Source: Desulfofustis sp. (GTDB lineage Bacteria; Desulfobacterota; Desulfobulbia; Desulfobulbales; Desulfocapsaceae). Taken from it: 11,221 nucleotides of DNA. The notes under the pieces were generated by a model that was not told the DNA's origin, did no database searches, and saw nothing but the letters and a program-made list of their open reading frames with translations. The translations under genes were made by a program, and so were the position numbers. Of this stretch, positions 1 through 6,839 are shown one piece after another (within the stretch, counting starts at the first letter, position 1; each line of letters opens with the position of its first letter). The stretch covers positions 1 to 11,221 of the forward strand of contig JARFQM010000341.1 in assembly GCA_029287755.1 (NCBI GenBank), given 5' to 3'.

Positions 1-459
1 CGTAAGACAATCGAAAAGGCCGAGATAATTTCCTGGGGTGGAATAATCGGCATCAGTTCTGTACTGCCGACATTATCATTTACCGATGAGTCGGTCATCA
101 TCTCGAGCAGCAGGGAACAGATCAGAAAATACATTGATCCGCAGCGCCTGCAGAGTCTTGCAGACAACCCCTCTTTTAAGAAGATGAGCGCAACGCTTTT
201 GAAGCCTTCCAACTCTATAACCTTCTTCGATTTTGCCCGTACCGCTGAGATGCTGCAGGAGATGGTAAGCTGGGGCGGGACGATGCTGGCCCTCAAGGAC
301 CGGGAACTGGCAAGAAAATCTAAAGTATTGATAGACGATCTCATCAATCCTCTACTCGAGGGGTTGGCCATGTACTCGATCATCGGTTCCAGAAAGTACC
401 ATGACGGCAACACCATCGTCCTCGAATCTTTTACCCGTCTTGACAATGGAACCCAATAG
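1..459 (+). CDS. 3' end of an unrecognised protein (5' end outside window)
   Basis: The frame is open from base 1 to a TAG stop at 457-459, giving the last 152 residues of a longer protein. An internal ATG at 184 is not a convincing start, because the 61 codons before it read as sensible protein and no clear ribosome site precedes it. The visible part is a mix of hydrophobic stretches and charged helices, with two similar 'SWGG' tetrapeptides about 80 residues apart. No cysteine clusters, catalytic motifs or transmembrane segments are evident. I do not recognise the family. The next gene starts inside the last 14 bases of this one, so the two are probably co-transcribed and translationally coupled, with thiL third in the same run. 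The function is unknown. It is confident as a coding region because of the long open frame and the tight overlap. Confidence 0.75.
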   Translation, partial: RKTIEKAEIISWGGIIGISSVLPTLSFTDESVIISSSREQIRKYIDPQRLQSLADNPSFKKMSATLLKPSNSITFFDFARTAEMLQEMVSWGGTMLALKDRELARKSKVLIDDLINPLLEGLAMYSIIGSRKYHDGNTIVLESFTRLDNGTQ

Positions 460-832
460 CCTGGAAAAGCTCGTTGAAGAGCTCAGATCCATCACCCCGT
501 TCAAGGACTCAACAGATGTTGGCGACGTGGTGCTTATTGCCTCTGAGCAGCCCCGCCTGATCCTCTATGCCAAAGTCACCTCGATAGATCGTGACCCAGC
601 CAAAAAGGAAGAATGGTGGAACATCGGCTTGACATTTCTCACCGTTCCCTTGCAGAATGTGCTCTGGACATTGCGCACAGCGCAAATGACCGGTCAGGAA
701 ATATTCACCATGGGCGGTGAGAAACGATTTTTTCAGGCGGTGGTCATCGGTGAACCGCCAGCCTCAGTTGACGAGCTATCCGGGCAGCGGAAACTGTCGC
801 GTCAGAAAGGATCTTTGAAAAGAATCAAATAA
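446..832 (+). CDS. small hypothetical protein upstream of thiL
   Basis: It encodes 128 residues if it starts at ATG 446, overlapping the end of the preceding gene by 14 bases. An in-frame ATG at 401 would add 15 residues of serine- and proline-rich sequence lying wholly inside the upstream gene, so 446 is preferred; a TTG at 440 is also possible. No Shine-Dalgarno sequence is visible at either, which fits start by termination-reinitiation from the neighbour. The protein has an N-terminal charged helix (about 1-16), a probable beta-rich core with a 'DVGDVVLIA' strand and a tryptophan-containing middle, and a strongly basic tail rich in Lys, Arg, Gln and Ser. There is no signal peptide or membrane segment, so it is likely cytoplasmic. 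It stops 13 bases before thiL. I do not recognise the family; a link to thiL is only positional. Confidence 0.7.
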   Translation: MEPNSLEKLVEELRSITPFKDSTDVGDVVLIASEQPRLILYAKVTSIDRDPAKKEEWWNIGLTFLTVPLQNVLWTLRTAQMTGQEIFTMGGEKRFFQAVVIGEPPASVDELSGQRKLSRQKGSLKRIK

Positions 833-845
833 TCGGTGGGTCGAG

Positions 846-1862
846 ATGCGAGCAAAATGGTCTGAACTTGACATGATAGCCCTTTTTTCCGGCAGGACCG
901 GAGCCGTCGATACGGCAGGGCTGATCAAAGGAATAGGTGACGATTGTGCGATTTTCACCGGACTTGATCAGCGCCACTGGCTGGTCACCACTGACATACT
1001 GATAGAATGGATACATTTCGATCGATCCTGGCATCCTCCCTATCTTCTGGGCCGTAAATCGATTGCGGTCAACCTCAGCGATATTGCCGCCATGGGGGGA
1101 ACGCCTCACTATGCGCTGGTTTCCATTGCTCTTCCTGAACAAATCGAGCGCGACTGGGTTGCACAGTGGTCAGCCGGCGCCGCCGATATGCTCGAAGAGT
1201 TCGGCTGCACGCTCATTGGCGGAGATACCGTCAAAGGCAAGGACCTGGCCTTCAACATAGTCATTCTGGGCAGCGGTGCGAAGGAGGAGACAATACTGCG
1301 CAGTACCGCCGGTGCAGAGGAAAATATTTATGTCAGCGGTGGTCTCGGTTTCGCTGCCGCCGGCCTGGAGATCTGCAGGAACCCAGGGCAGTTCAAATCT
1401 TTTGCCAAAAACGAGTTGGAACCGTTGGTCAATAAACATCTTGATCCCATGCCGCGCATTCATCTCGGGGAGATTTTGGCAGCCAGCGGCATGGTAAGCG
1501 CCATGCAGGACATCTCTGACGGTATTGCCACCGATCTGGCTCATATTTGCACCCAGAGCGGCGTAGGGGCAGTAGTAGAGGAGGTTCTGCTTCCTGGGGC
1601 CAGTGCTCTTCAAGGTATATGTCGGACCCTGAACTGCGAAGCCGTCGAACTGCAGGTCTCCGGCGGCGAGGATTACGAACTGCTCTTCACCGTCAAGCAA
1701 GGAAAAGACGAAGACCTGCTGGCTCTGCTGCGGGCGCAGGGCGAGGAGCAGGTATACCGTGTGGGCAGGACCGTCGGCGGTGATGGGGTGCGATTACTCT
1801 CGGGCGGGAAGGCCGTCGACATTGCCTTTCAAGGCTTTCAGCATAAAGGAGAAAGCGGGTGA
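846..1862 (+). CDS. thiL: thiamine-monophosphate (thiamine-phosphate) kinase ThiL
   Basis: A cytoplasmic enzyme that phosphorylates thiamine monophosphate with ATP to give thiamine diphosphate, the last step of cofactor synthesis. At 338 residues it is normal family length. Family motifs appear in order: GDDCA (31-35) and TTD (48-50), which include metal-binding acids; His-Phe (57-58); NLSDIAAMGG (76-85); GGDTVKG (125-131); ISDGIATDL (223-231); and SGGEDYELLF (272-281). This is the AIR-synthase-like ATP-binding fold. The ATG at 846 places the SELDMIALF segment where other ThiL proteins begin; a weak GGTGGG lies 5 bases upstream. Two local departures are IEWIHF at 53-58, where families usually have Gly in place of Trp, and GLGFAAAG, where Asp is usual in place of Phe. 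It follows the small gene by 13 bases and converges on the dCMP deaminase gene with a 6-base gap. Confidence 0.95.
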   Translation: MRAKWSELDMIALFSGRTGAVDTAGLIKGIGDDCAIFTGLDQRHWLVTTDILIEWIHFDRSWHPPYLLGRKSIAVNLSDIAAMGGTPHYALVSIALPEQIERDWVAQWSAGAADMLEEFGCTLIGGDTVKGKDLAFNIVILGSGAKEETILRSTAGAEENIYVSGGLGFAAAGLEICRNPGQFKSFAKNELEPLVNKHLDPMPRIHLGEILAASGMVSAMQDISDGIATDLAHICTQSGVGAVVEEVLLPGASALQGICRTLNCEAVELQVSGGEDYELLFTVKQGKDEDLLALLRAQGEEQVYRVGRTVGGDGVRLLSGGKAVDIAFQGFQHKGESG

Positions 1863-1868
1863 AAAGCC

Positions 1869-2375
1869 TCAGACGTCCACCTTCAAACTCAAAGAGATCG
1901 TGCTTTTTGAGGGCACAAAACGCCGATAAGAAATGTCAGCTGCCATATCGAGCATGCGTTTCGAGGCTCTAACCTGTTCTGAATCGCTATACTTGTCAGA
2001 GAGATATACTATTTCACTGATACCCGATTGAATTATCACCTTGGTGCATTCGTTGCACGGAAAAAGTCCCACATAGATTCTGCAGCCTCTCAAATCCGTT
2101 GAAATGGCGTTGAGGACCGCGTTGAGTTCGGCATGGCAGACGTAAGGGTATTTGGTCGACAGGAAGTCCCCCTGGCGATCCCAGGGAAGCTCATCATCGG
2201 AGCAGCCGATGGGAAAACCGTTGTAGCCAACGCCGACAATCTTGTTCTGGTCATTGGCGATGCAGGCGCCCACCTGGGTGTTGGGGTCTTTGCTTCTTTC
2301 TGCCGAGAGCAGGGCGACGGCCATGAAATACTCATCCCAGCTCAGGTAATCGGATCGTTTGCGCAGTTTAGCCAT
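1869..2375 (-). CDS. deoxycytidylate (dCMP) deaminase, eukaryote-like
   Basis: A zinc enzyme that converts dCMP to dUMP, feeding thymidylate synthesis. It has 168 residues. The zinc and catalytic signature is present: HAELNA with His81 and the proton-shuttling Glu83, and PCNEC with Cys107 and Cys110. The GYNG segment (50-53) and the CSDDELPW stretch are typical of the allosteric dCMP deaminase group rather than of cytidine deaminases or the tRNA deaminase TadA. Against my memory of human DCTD, long blocks match closely ([39 protein letters not shown]). It is the last gene of a three-gene minus-strand run, starting 7 bases after the binding-protein stop, with GAGAG overlapping that stop as the likely ribosome site. 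ComEB or TadA-like alternatives are less likely given the DDELPW and TKYPYVC context. Cytoplasmic. Confidence 0.92.
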   Translation of the reverse strand: MAKLRKRSDYLSWDEYFMAVALLSAERSKDPNTQVGACIANDQNKIVGVGYNGFPIGCSDDELPWDRQGDFLSTKYPYVCHAELNAVLNAISTDLRGCRIYVGLFPCNECTKVIIQSGISEIVYLSDKYSDSEQVRASKRMLDMAADISYRRFVPSKSTISLSLKVDV

Positions 2376-2382
2376 GGAACTC

Positions 2383-3177
2383 TCAGCGGTAGAGGTAAGG
2401 AATCCAGTATTTGATTTCGTCCTGCAGGGTGCCCTGATTCTTGTATGAATTAATAAACTCGTTCACCTTCTTGAGCAGTTCCGCATCACCTTTTCTCACC
2501 GCCCAGCCGATATACTCCTCGGTTGCCATGGTGAGGATCGGCACCAGCTTGTCGTTCTGGTGCCGGGCCGCATAATAACAGACGATGGGTGCATCGTAGA
2601 TGAACGCATCTATGTCGTTTCCTATCAAGGCATCGACCGCCTCCTGTGAGGATTTGAAAACGACTTCGTTGGCTCCGCTAATGGCGGTGGTGACGAAAAA
2701 ATCACTTGTGGTGCCGGCCACGGTACCAATCCTGTAATTGGTGTTCAACAGGCTGTCCACCCCGGTTGAAAATCGTTGCCTGTCTTCCATGCGAACCAGA
2801 AGAATCTGTCCGGAGCGCAGATAAGGCAGGGAAAAATCGACCAGCGCGCTGCGTGCTTTGGTGATGGTCATGCCCGACATGATTATGTCGGTTTTTCCCT
2901 GCATCAGATAGTCGATCTGCTCGTCCCAGGGAACTTCTATAAAGCGAACCTTTTTTTCTAGATAGTTGCCCAGCTTGAGCGCCAGAGCAGGTTCGAGACC
3001 GGTGATCTCTCCCCCCTGCCGAAACGCAAAAGGTGGTGCGTTGGTAGAAATACCAACCCGCAAAGTATCGGCCGACGGCGGGGTGGGTGGAGCAACACTT
3101 GGCTGGCAGCCTCCTGAGGCAAAGAGCAGAACAAGCAGGAGAGGAAGAAGCAGCAGCACACTGGCGCGGTTCATCAT
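2383..3177 (-). CDS. amino-acid-type solute-binding lipoprotein (SBP family 3)
   Basis: 264 residues. The N-terminus has an Arg, then a run of leucines (8-19) and SGGC with Cys24 as the probable lipidated residue. Ser at -3 of the lipobox is not the most common choice, so lipidation is likely but not certain. A Pro-rich linker (28-36) follows. The rest matches periplasmic binding proteins for polar amino acids: [10 protein letters not shown] at the domain start, ITKAR with Arg109 (the usual ligand-carboxylate contact), VDFSLPYL, and AFIYDAPI with Asp195 (the usual amine contact). The 'GFDVDLA' signature reads GLEPALA. Its start overlaps the hydrolase stop by 4 bases (ATGA), and AGGAG lies 5 bases upstream of the first ATG and 8 of the second (3174). 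No ABC permease or ATPase is adjacent, so it is either an orphan binding protein for a distant transporter or a sensing protein. The ligand cannot be read from sequence. Confidence 0.88.
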   Translation of the reverse strand: MMNRASVLLLLPLLLVLLFASGGCQPSVAPPTPPSADTLRVGISTNAPPFAFRQGGEITGLEPALALKLGNYLEKKVRFIEVPWDEQIDYLMQGKTDIIMSGMTITKARSALVDFSLPYLRSGQILLVRMEDRQRFSTGVDSLLNTNYRIGTVAGTTSDFFVTTAISGANEVVFKSSQEAVDALIGNDIDAFIYDAPIVCYYAARHQNDKLVPILTMATEEYIGWAVRKGDAELLKKVNEFINSYKNQGTLQDEIKYWIPYLYR

Positions 3178-4016
3178 TGATGCTCCTGATCTTTGTATTT
3201 TTTTCTTCTCTGCCGCCAGGTGTTTCTTCCGGTGACAGTGTTGGTGAACGATTTAATCGTCTCAAAATAGGTGACCCCGCCGCGCAGGATCAGCGAGTTA
3301 TGATCAGCTCCCGGGACCACGAACAGCTGTTTTGTCTTGGCCCCGCTTTCAGCCTGAAGTTTTACTGCTTCATACAGGGGGATGAGCTGGTCTTCTGCGC
3401 CGTGCAGAATCAGAGTGGGTATTTCAATTTCCCTGATTTTACCAAGGTTGTTGAAACAATCTTCCTCGCGCAGATCCGAGTCGCTGACATTGTAGCCCAA
3501 TCGCGCTGCCAGAGGAAGGGTGTTGGCAAACCCGCTGTCGATGATAAGGCCCTTTATCTGTTCCGGAAAGCGATACCCGAGGTCAATGCTGGCGGCACAG
3601 CCAAGCGAACGGCCCATGATGAACAGTTCGTCCGAGAGCTCACCGGCGCGGCAATACTCCTGCACCCGCTCGAGCACCACGGCCGCGTCATGATAAAGAG
3701 CGGCCACGCTCGGCTCTCCAGAACTCCATCCGTAGCCGCGATAAGAGGCCACAAAGAGATTGAGACCAGCTTCCAGGAAATGGGGAGCGATCTGATCATA
3801 ATCGCTTACCGTTTCCCCGTTGCCATGAAAATAAACAATTACAGGTGAGGTGGGATGGGGATGAAAAAATCGGCAGCCCAGGCTTACGCCATTCTCAACC
3901 TGCACTTCAAATTCCTCACATGAGGGTGGAGTATCGTTCGGGGCTTCTGCCTGCGGATGGAAGATGGCGGCAAGTATTTCCGGTTTATCCAACTTCGATG
4001 GAATGAGTTTGGGCAT
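3174..4016 (-). CDS. alpha/beta hydrolase (serine hydrolase, BEM46/ABHD17-like)
   Basis: 280 residues with a complete alpha/beta-hydrolase core. HGNG (64-67) supplies the oxyanion-hole region, YRGYGWSSG follows (92-100), the nucleophile elbow is GRSLG with Ser137, the acid is Asp209 in HGAEDQLIP, and the base is His239 in GADHNS. This order and these motifs resemble the BEM46/ABHD17/YfhR group of esterases or thioesterases. The substrate cannot be predicted. There is no signal peptide or membrane segment, so it is probably cytoplasmic, and the C-terminal 20 residues are highly basic. It is the first gene of a minus-strand run with the binding lipoprotein (4-base ATGA overlap) and the dCMP deaminase. 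No clear Shine-Dalgarno precedes the ATG at 4016, and no better in-frame start is visible upstream. A tRNA terminator lies just upstream, so transcription probably starts fresh in 4017-4066. Confidence 0.9.
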   Translation of the reverse strand: MPKLIPSKLDKPEILAAIFHPQAEAPNDTPPSCEEFEVQVENGVSLGCRFFHPHPTSPVIVYFHGNGETVSDYDQIAPHFLEAGLNLFVASYRGYGWSSGEPSVAALYHDAAVVLERVQEYCRAGELSDELFIMGRSLGCAASIDLGYRFPEQIKGLIIDSGFANTLPLAARLGYNVSDSDLREEDCFNNLGKIREIEIPTLILHGAEDQLIPLYEAVKLQAESGAKTKQLFVVPGADHNSLILRGGVTYFETIKSFTNTVTGRNTWRQRRKKYKDQEHQ

Positions 4017-4066
4017 GATTAACGAAATTGATGCAACTGGTTGGCAGCATGGCTGCGTAAATTAAC

Positions 4067-4099
4067 AAAGCTCCCTGGCCTAGACACCGAGGGAGCTTT
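4067..4099 (-). terminator. intrinsic terminator after tRNA-His
   Basis: Read on the minus strand, AAAGCTCCCT and AGGGAGCTTT form a perfect 10-base-pair stem around a 13-base loop. It begins 7 bases after the encoded CCA of the tRNA and is followed by a T-rich stretch (TTTGTTAATTT). It should end the tRNA transcript before the hydrolase gene at 4016. On the plus strand the hairpin lacks a T-run and has no gene to serve. Confidence 0.75.
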
Positions 4100-4106
4100 A
4101 AAAATC

Positions 4107-4183
4107 TGGGGTGAGTGAGGGGATTTGAACCCCCGACCTTCTGGGCCACAACCAGACGCTCTAACCAACTGAGCTACACCCAC
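4107..4183 (-). tRNA. tRNA-His (GTG anticodon)
   Basis: Read on the minus strand this folds as a complete cloverleaf. A 7-base-pair acceptor stem pairs 4177-4183 with 4111-4117 and has one G-T wobble. The D arm carries TAGCTCAG. The anticodon stem is TCTGG/CCAGA around loop TTGTGGC, giving anticodon GTG, and the T arm is GGGGG TTCAAAT CCCCT. The discriminator is C at 4110, and CCA is encoded at 4107-4109. The base at 4184 is the G(-1) that pairs with C73, a hallmark of tRNA-His. A terminator follows directly and a candidate promoter lies upstream, so it appears to be a single-gene unit. Confidence 0.97.
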
Positions 4184-4216
4184 CATAAAACAAGAATTAA
4201 TCAGGTGCAGAACCAC

Positions 4217-4247
4217 ATCATATACTCGTGCAGCACTCCTTTTTCAA
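4217..4247 (-). promoter_or_regulatory. candidate sigma70-type promoter for tRNA-His
   Basis: On the minus strand, TTGAAA (4242-4247) is followed by TATATG after 17 bases or TATGAT after 19 bases (4217-4222), just after the end of the zinc-ribbon gene. Position and AT-rich context suit a promoter for the tRNA, whose 5' end lies about 33 bases downstream. The match is imperfect, so this is a candidate only. Confidence 0.4.
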
Positions 4248-4260
4248 GCATAAAAAATGA

Positions 4261-4911
4261 TCACAGGTCTTTCTTGCAGTGCATACAGACCTTTGCCTGC
4301 GACTTGATCAGCTCCATGCAGTACGGGCACTCTTTTTTAAAATTGGCTTTGAGCAACCGATGAATAGCAATGTTACATTCTGACTCGAGTGAAGTGTCTC
4401 TGAATTTATGGTTTCTGATCGGGTCGATGCAGGAGAGATCGTTGAGGGCCACCAGCATTGATATGGCTCTCTTGCGTCCCCCTATCGCAGCCGCTTCATC
4501 GAGGATAAGCTGCATGACCGGTTCAAGGTTTCTGGTTTCTACAGCGGTATCCAGTGCTGCGAGTGCTTTCTTCTCATCCTGGTAACGCACGTTTTGGGCC
4601 TCGACTTTTTTCAGGTCGATGATACTTCCTTTAAACGCATCCTCGCTGCCAACCATCATCAGGTTCGCTTCCTTGCTGCCGGGAAGCTGCATGTATCGGT
4701 ACGAAGAGGAGTGGCCATATTGTTCTTCGATCTGCGCCCAGCCGTTGACGAACAGCGAGCAGTCGTCGTTCAGGCATATGTAGAGCACTTCGGAACCCCA
4801 GCCCAGCCCGTCGCCTATATGGATGGGCGGAGCCTCACAACAGGAAAGCTCTTGGTGGCAATGGGGGCACACGGGGATTTCTTCAAAATAGCGGTGGTAA
4901 TCGGTTATCAT
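4261..4911 (-). CDS. uncharacterised protein with N- and C-terminal zinc ribbons
   Basis: 216 residues. The N-terminal module has Cys15 and Cys18 (CPHC), then YICLNDDC with Cys46 and Cys51, a spacing and context like Ogr/Delta-type or other single-strand nucleic-acid zinc ribbons. The C-terminal module is CPYC (195, 198) then CMHC (209, 212) with the KKDL end common to bacterial zinc-ribbon tails. Between them lies a mainly alpha-helical region (about 95-190) with alanine- and leucine-rich repeats of possible HEAT-like character. There is no signal peptide or transmembrane segment, so it is probably cytoplasmic. The ATG at 4911 has AAGGA about 8 bases upstream, a good ribosome site. It stands alone, 105 bases after the pheA/tyrA-like fusion and just before tRNA-His. 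The function is unknown; nucleic-acid or protein binding is inferred only from the zinc modules. Confidence 0.85.
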   Translation of the reverse strand: MITDYHRYFEEIPVCPHCHQELSCCEAPPIHIGDGLGWGSEVLYICLNDDCSLFVNGWAQIEEQYGHSSSYRYMQLPGSKEANLMMVGSEDAFKGSIIDLKKVEAQNVRYQDEKKALAALDTAVETRNLEPVMQLILDEAAAIGGRKRAISMLVALNDLSCIDPIRNHKFRDTSLESECNIAIHRLLKANFKKECPYCMELIKSQAKVCMHCKKDL

Positions 4912-5016
4912 GATTTTCCTTGGATTAAATTTTGAGACAAAAGGGTCTTTTTCATTGTCGGTTAGGGGGGACAGCAGGGAGTAGAGTACACGTACCTGGA
5001 TGTATTTTCATCGGCG

Positions 5017-6711
5017 TCATTCACCTTTGAATCCAATATCGCTGAGCACTGCATCAACCGCTTGAGCCTGATGCATCTTGGTCCTGATGAATTCGACGGG
5101 TATCCGGTTCCGGTTCTTGGCGATGAGATCCTCAAGCTGTTCGATCGATCGTTGTGCGGCCAGACGGGAAACTTTGCTGAGATTGGCGATGAAACTGTCG
5201 ACTATTTTGGTGCTGTCGCCTGAGGTCGCCATTATTTCTGCATAGGTTCTGGGATTTTGATTATGCACCCGGGCCATGGCAAGTATTCCGTACAAGGAGG
5301 TGAGGGTGGAGTGGGAATCGATGTCGTTGAAGGCTATCTCGTTTTCAGACAAGGTCATTGCCAGGGCAACTGAAATAATGGTCGGCAGCTTCTGACTGAC
5401 GCCCATCATAAGATCATGTTTCTCGGCGGAATCCTGATATATCTCGGCCCCGTACTTATAGAGAAATGACTCAAACTCGTTGCACAGGCTACCGCTTCGC
5501 CGGGTCTTCACCACCGCCACATTTTTATCTTTCATGGTGGGTACCTGCGGCCCCCAGAGGTTGTGGACGAGCATGACTTCTACTCCCTCGGGGGTGGTTT
5601 CAAGAGCCTTCTCAAGCGGTTTTTCCGATTCACCCGCCAAGATGATCAGGGCCTGCCCATCCTTGAGCAGCCCGCCATAGTGTGTGATGGTCTCTGAAGT
5701 TGCCGAAATGGGAACGCAGATCACTACGACATCAACCTCATTTATCATCTGCTCCGGCCTGAGCTCAGAGGTTCGACCAGTGACCAGCGTCTGGTAGCCT
5801 TCGCTTTGCAGCTGTTCGGAAAACCAGCGGCTCATTGCGCCGGAGCCTATAAATCCGAAGGTTTTGATCTTCTTGATCCGCATGTCCACCCGGGGAAAAG
5901 AACCAAGAATCCTCAGGCAGCGCGGTTCCTGAATGACCTTGTTTTCTATGTCGCTCAGGGCTTCGGCCAGTTTCGGGTCATTCCTGTGTCCTTCAATTTC
6001 CAGGTAAATCTGCAGTTTCTGGGTTTCAATATCGTTTTTCGATCGGAGATCGACGATATTAATCCCTCTTCTGGTAAACTCATTGAGGGTGTCAACCAGC
6101 AGTCCGACACGGTCGGCCAGCGGCCTGGTGATGATCGAGGTGGCATCGTACCCGGTCTGCGGACGGGGAGTGGAGCCGATCAGAGCAAATCTCGTTCGGT
6201 TGTGGGCTGCAAGCTCACGGTCGATGAGCGCCAAATTGTGCCGGGCGATGACTTCTTCCGTGTCGATCAGAACACTGGCGCCATTTTTGCCGCTGCTAAT
6301 TTCCTGTACCGCAGCGCTCACGTCATAAATGGCAACCCTGGTTGCCTGGGGCATATTGCGCGAGATGTAATCTTCACACTGGTTCACTACACTGCTGCGG
6401 CCATAGATGAACCTGATCTGGTCAAGACGTATCCGGCTGTTGATTCCGCCCAGAGAGAGATGAATGGGCATGACTATGTTATCAACCCAGAAATTCTGGC
6501 CGAGCTCGGCCATAACCCGGAAATACTCTTTTATTTCACCCTCACGGGTATTATAAACAGGAATCAGGGCGTAGTCGGATTCACCTCGCTCGACGCAGGT
6601 CAAGACATCGTCAATGTGATTGAAGAGAAGCACTTCAACATTGGTTTCATAGCTAAGCGCCGCCTGACAGGAGTCCGATCCATGCGGACCCAGAGTCGAT
6701 ATCCTGGTCAT
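5017..6711 (-). CDS. prephenate dehydratase-like / ACT / prephenate dehydrogenase fusion
   Basis: 564 residues in three parts. Residues 1-180 resemble the prephenate dehydratase (PheA) domain: TLGPHG at the start, IPVYNT (50-55), His84, SAA (132-134) and NRTRF (171-175) with the TRF motif. Residues 190-275 are an ACT domain (RVGLLVDTLNEF, RRGINIVDL) of the kind that binds aromatic amino acids. Residues 283-545 are a TyrA-type prephenate dehydrogenase: GFIGSGAM for NAD binding, VHNLWGP with His383 at the place of the catalytic His, KHD (431-433), and NPRTYAEIM. The dehydrogenase would make 4-hydroxyphenylpyruvate for tyrosine. The dehydratase half has altered signatures: GSDS where GTFS is usual, YNT where ENS or ENT is usual, and no ESRP in the ACT part. 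Its activity is therefore uncertain. There is no chorismate mutase domain. The ribosome site is weak (GGGA). It stands alone, divergent from the helicase gene. Confidence 0.88.
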   Translation of the reverse strand: MTRISTLGPHGSDSCQAALSYETNVEVLLFNHIDDVLTCVERGESDYALIPVYNTREGEIKEYFRVMAELGQNFWVDNIVMPIHLSLGGINSRIRLDQIRFIYGRSSVVNQCEDYISRNMPQATRVAIYDVSAAVQEISSGKNGASVLIDTEEVIARHNLALIDRELAAHNRTRFALIGSTPRPQTGYDATSIITRPLADRVGLLVDTLNEFTRRGINIVDLRSKNDIETQKLQIYLEIEGHRNDPKLAEALSDIENKVIQEPRCLRILGSFPRVDMRIKKIKTFGFIGSGAMSRWFSEQLQSEGYQTLVTGRTSELRPEQMINEVDVVVICVPISATSETITHYGGLLKDGQALIILAGESEKPLEKALETTPEGVEVMLVHNLWGPQVPTMKDKNVAVVKTRRSGSLCNEFESFLYKYGAEIYQDSAEKHDLMMGVSQKLPTIISVALAMTLSENEIAFNDIDSHSTLTSLYGILAMARVHNQNPRTYAEIMATSGDSTKIVDSFIANLSKVSRLAAQRSIEQLEDLIAKNRNRIPVEFIRTKMHQAQAVDAVLSDIGFKGE

Positions 6712-6793
6712 AGACTGTTCCCGTTAAGGTAAAAGTCGCAGGTTGAGGTTTTCATTTCATCTTTTCAAGAGATTTCACCACGCATAACAGAAG

Positions 6794-6822
6794 ATAATAA
6801 GTCTTCGCCGTAAATTAGGCAA
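6794..6822 (-). promoter_or_regulatory. candidate promoter for the prephenate fusion gene
   Basis: On the minus strand, TTGCCT (6817-6822) and TATTAT (6794-6799) are separated by 17 bases, in the 128-base space between the divergent prephenate fusion and helicase genes. It would give a leader of about 75 bases. On the plus strand the same stretch reads GATAAT at 6793-6798, a possible -10 for the helicase gene, but no good -35 lies at the right distance. No attenuator-like leader peptide with runs of Phe or Tyr codons was evident, and no SOS box was recognised. Low to moderate certainty. Confidence 0.35.
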
Positions 6823-6839
6823 CAGCAAGGTTGACGCAG

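Noticed and set aside
1170..1700. 176-codon open frame on the minus strand inside thiL
   Set aside because: It is a shadow of thiL in codon-biased DNA; no motifs and no ribosome site.
3087..3848. 253-codon open frame on the plus strand
   Set aside because: It is antisense to the hydrolase and binding-protein genes, which have complete motifs.
4019..4216. Open frame on the minus strand reading VAQLVRASGCGPEGRG
   Set aside because: This peptide is a well-known artefact of translating through a tRNA gene; the tRNA-His at 4107-4183 explains it.
4115..4363. Open frame on the plus strand reading RGFEPPTFWATTRRSN
   Set aside because: It is the antisense translation of the same tRNA-His gene, another familiar artefact, and continues opposite the zinc-ribbon gene.
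4935..4952. AGAC/GTCT hairpin followed by T's in the gap before the zinc-ribbon gene
   Set aside because: The stem is only 4 base pairs and the T-run is on the plus strand, where no gene ends nearby.
5806..6732. 308-codon open frame on the plus strand
   Set aside because: It lies wholly opposite the prephenate fusion gene, which has clear family motifs; the antisense protein has no recognisable domain.
6712..6839. Possible SOS or attenuator control in the divergent region before the repair helicase
   Set aside because: No LexA-type palindrome and no leader peptide with aromatic codons could be recognised; only weak promoter-like boxes are present.
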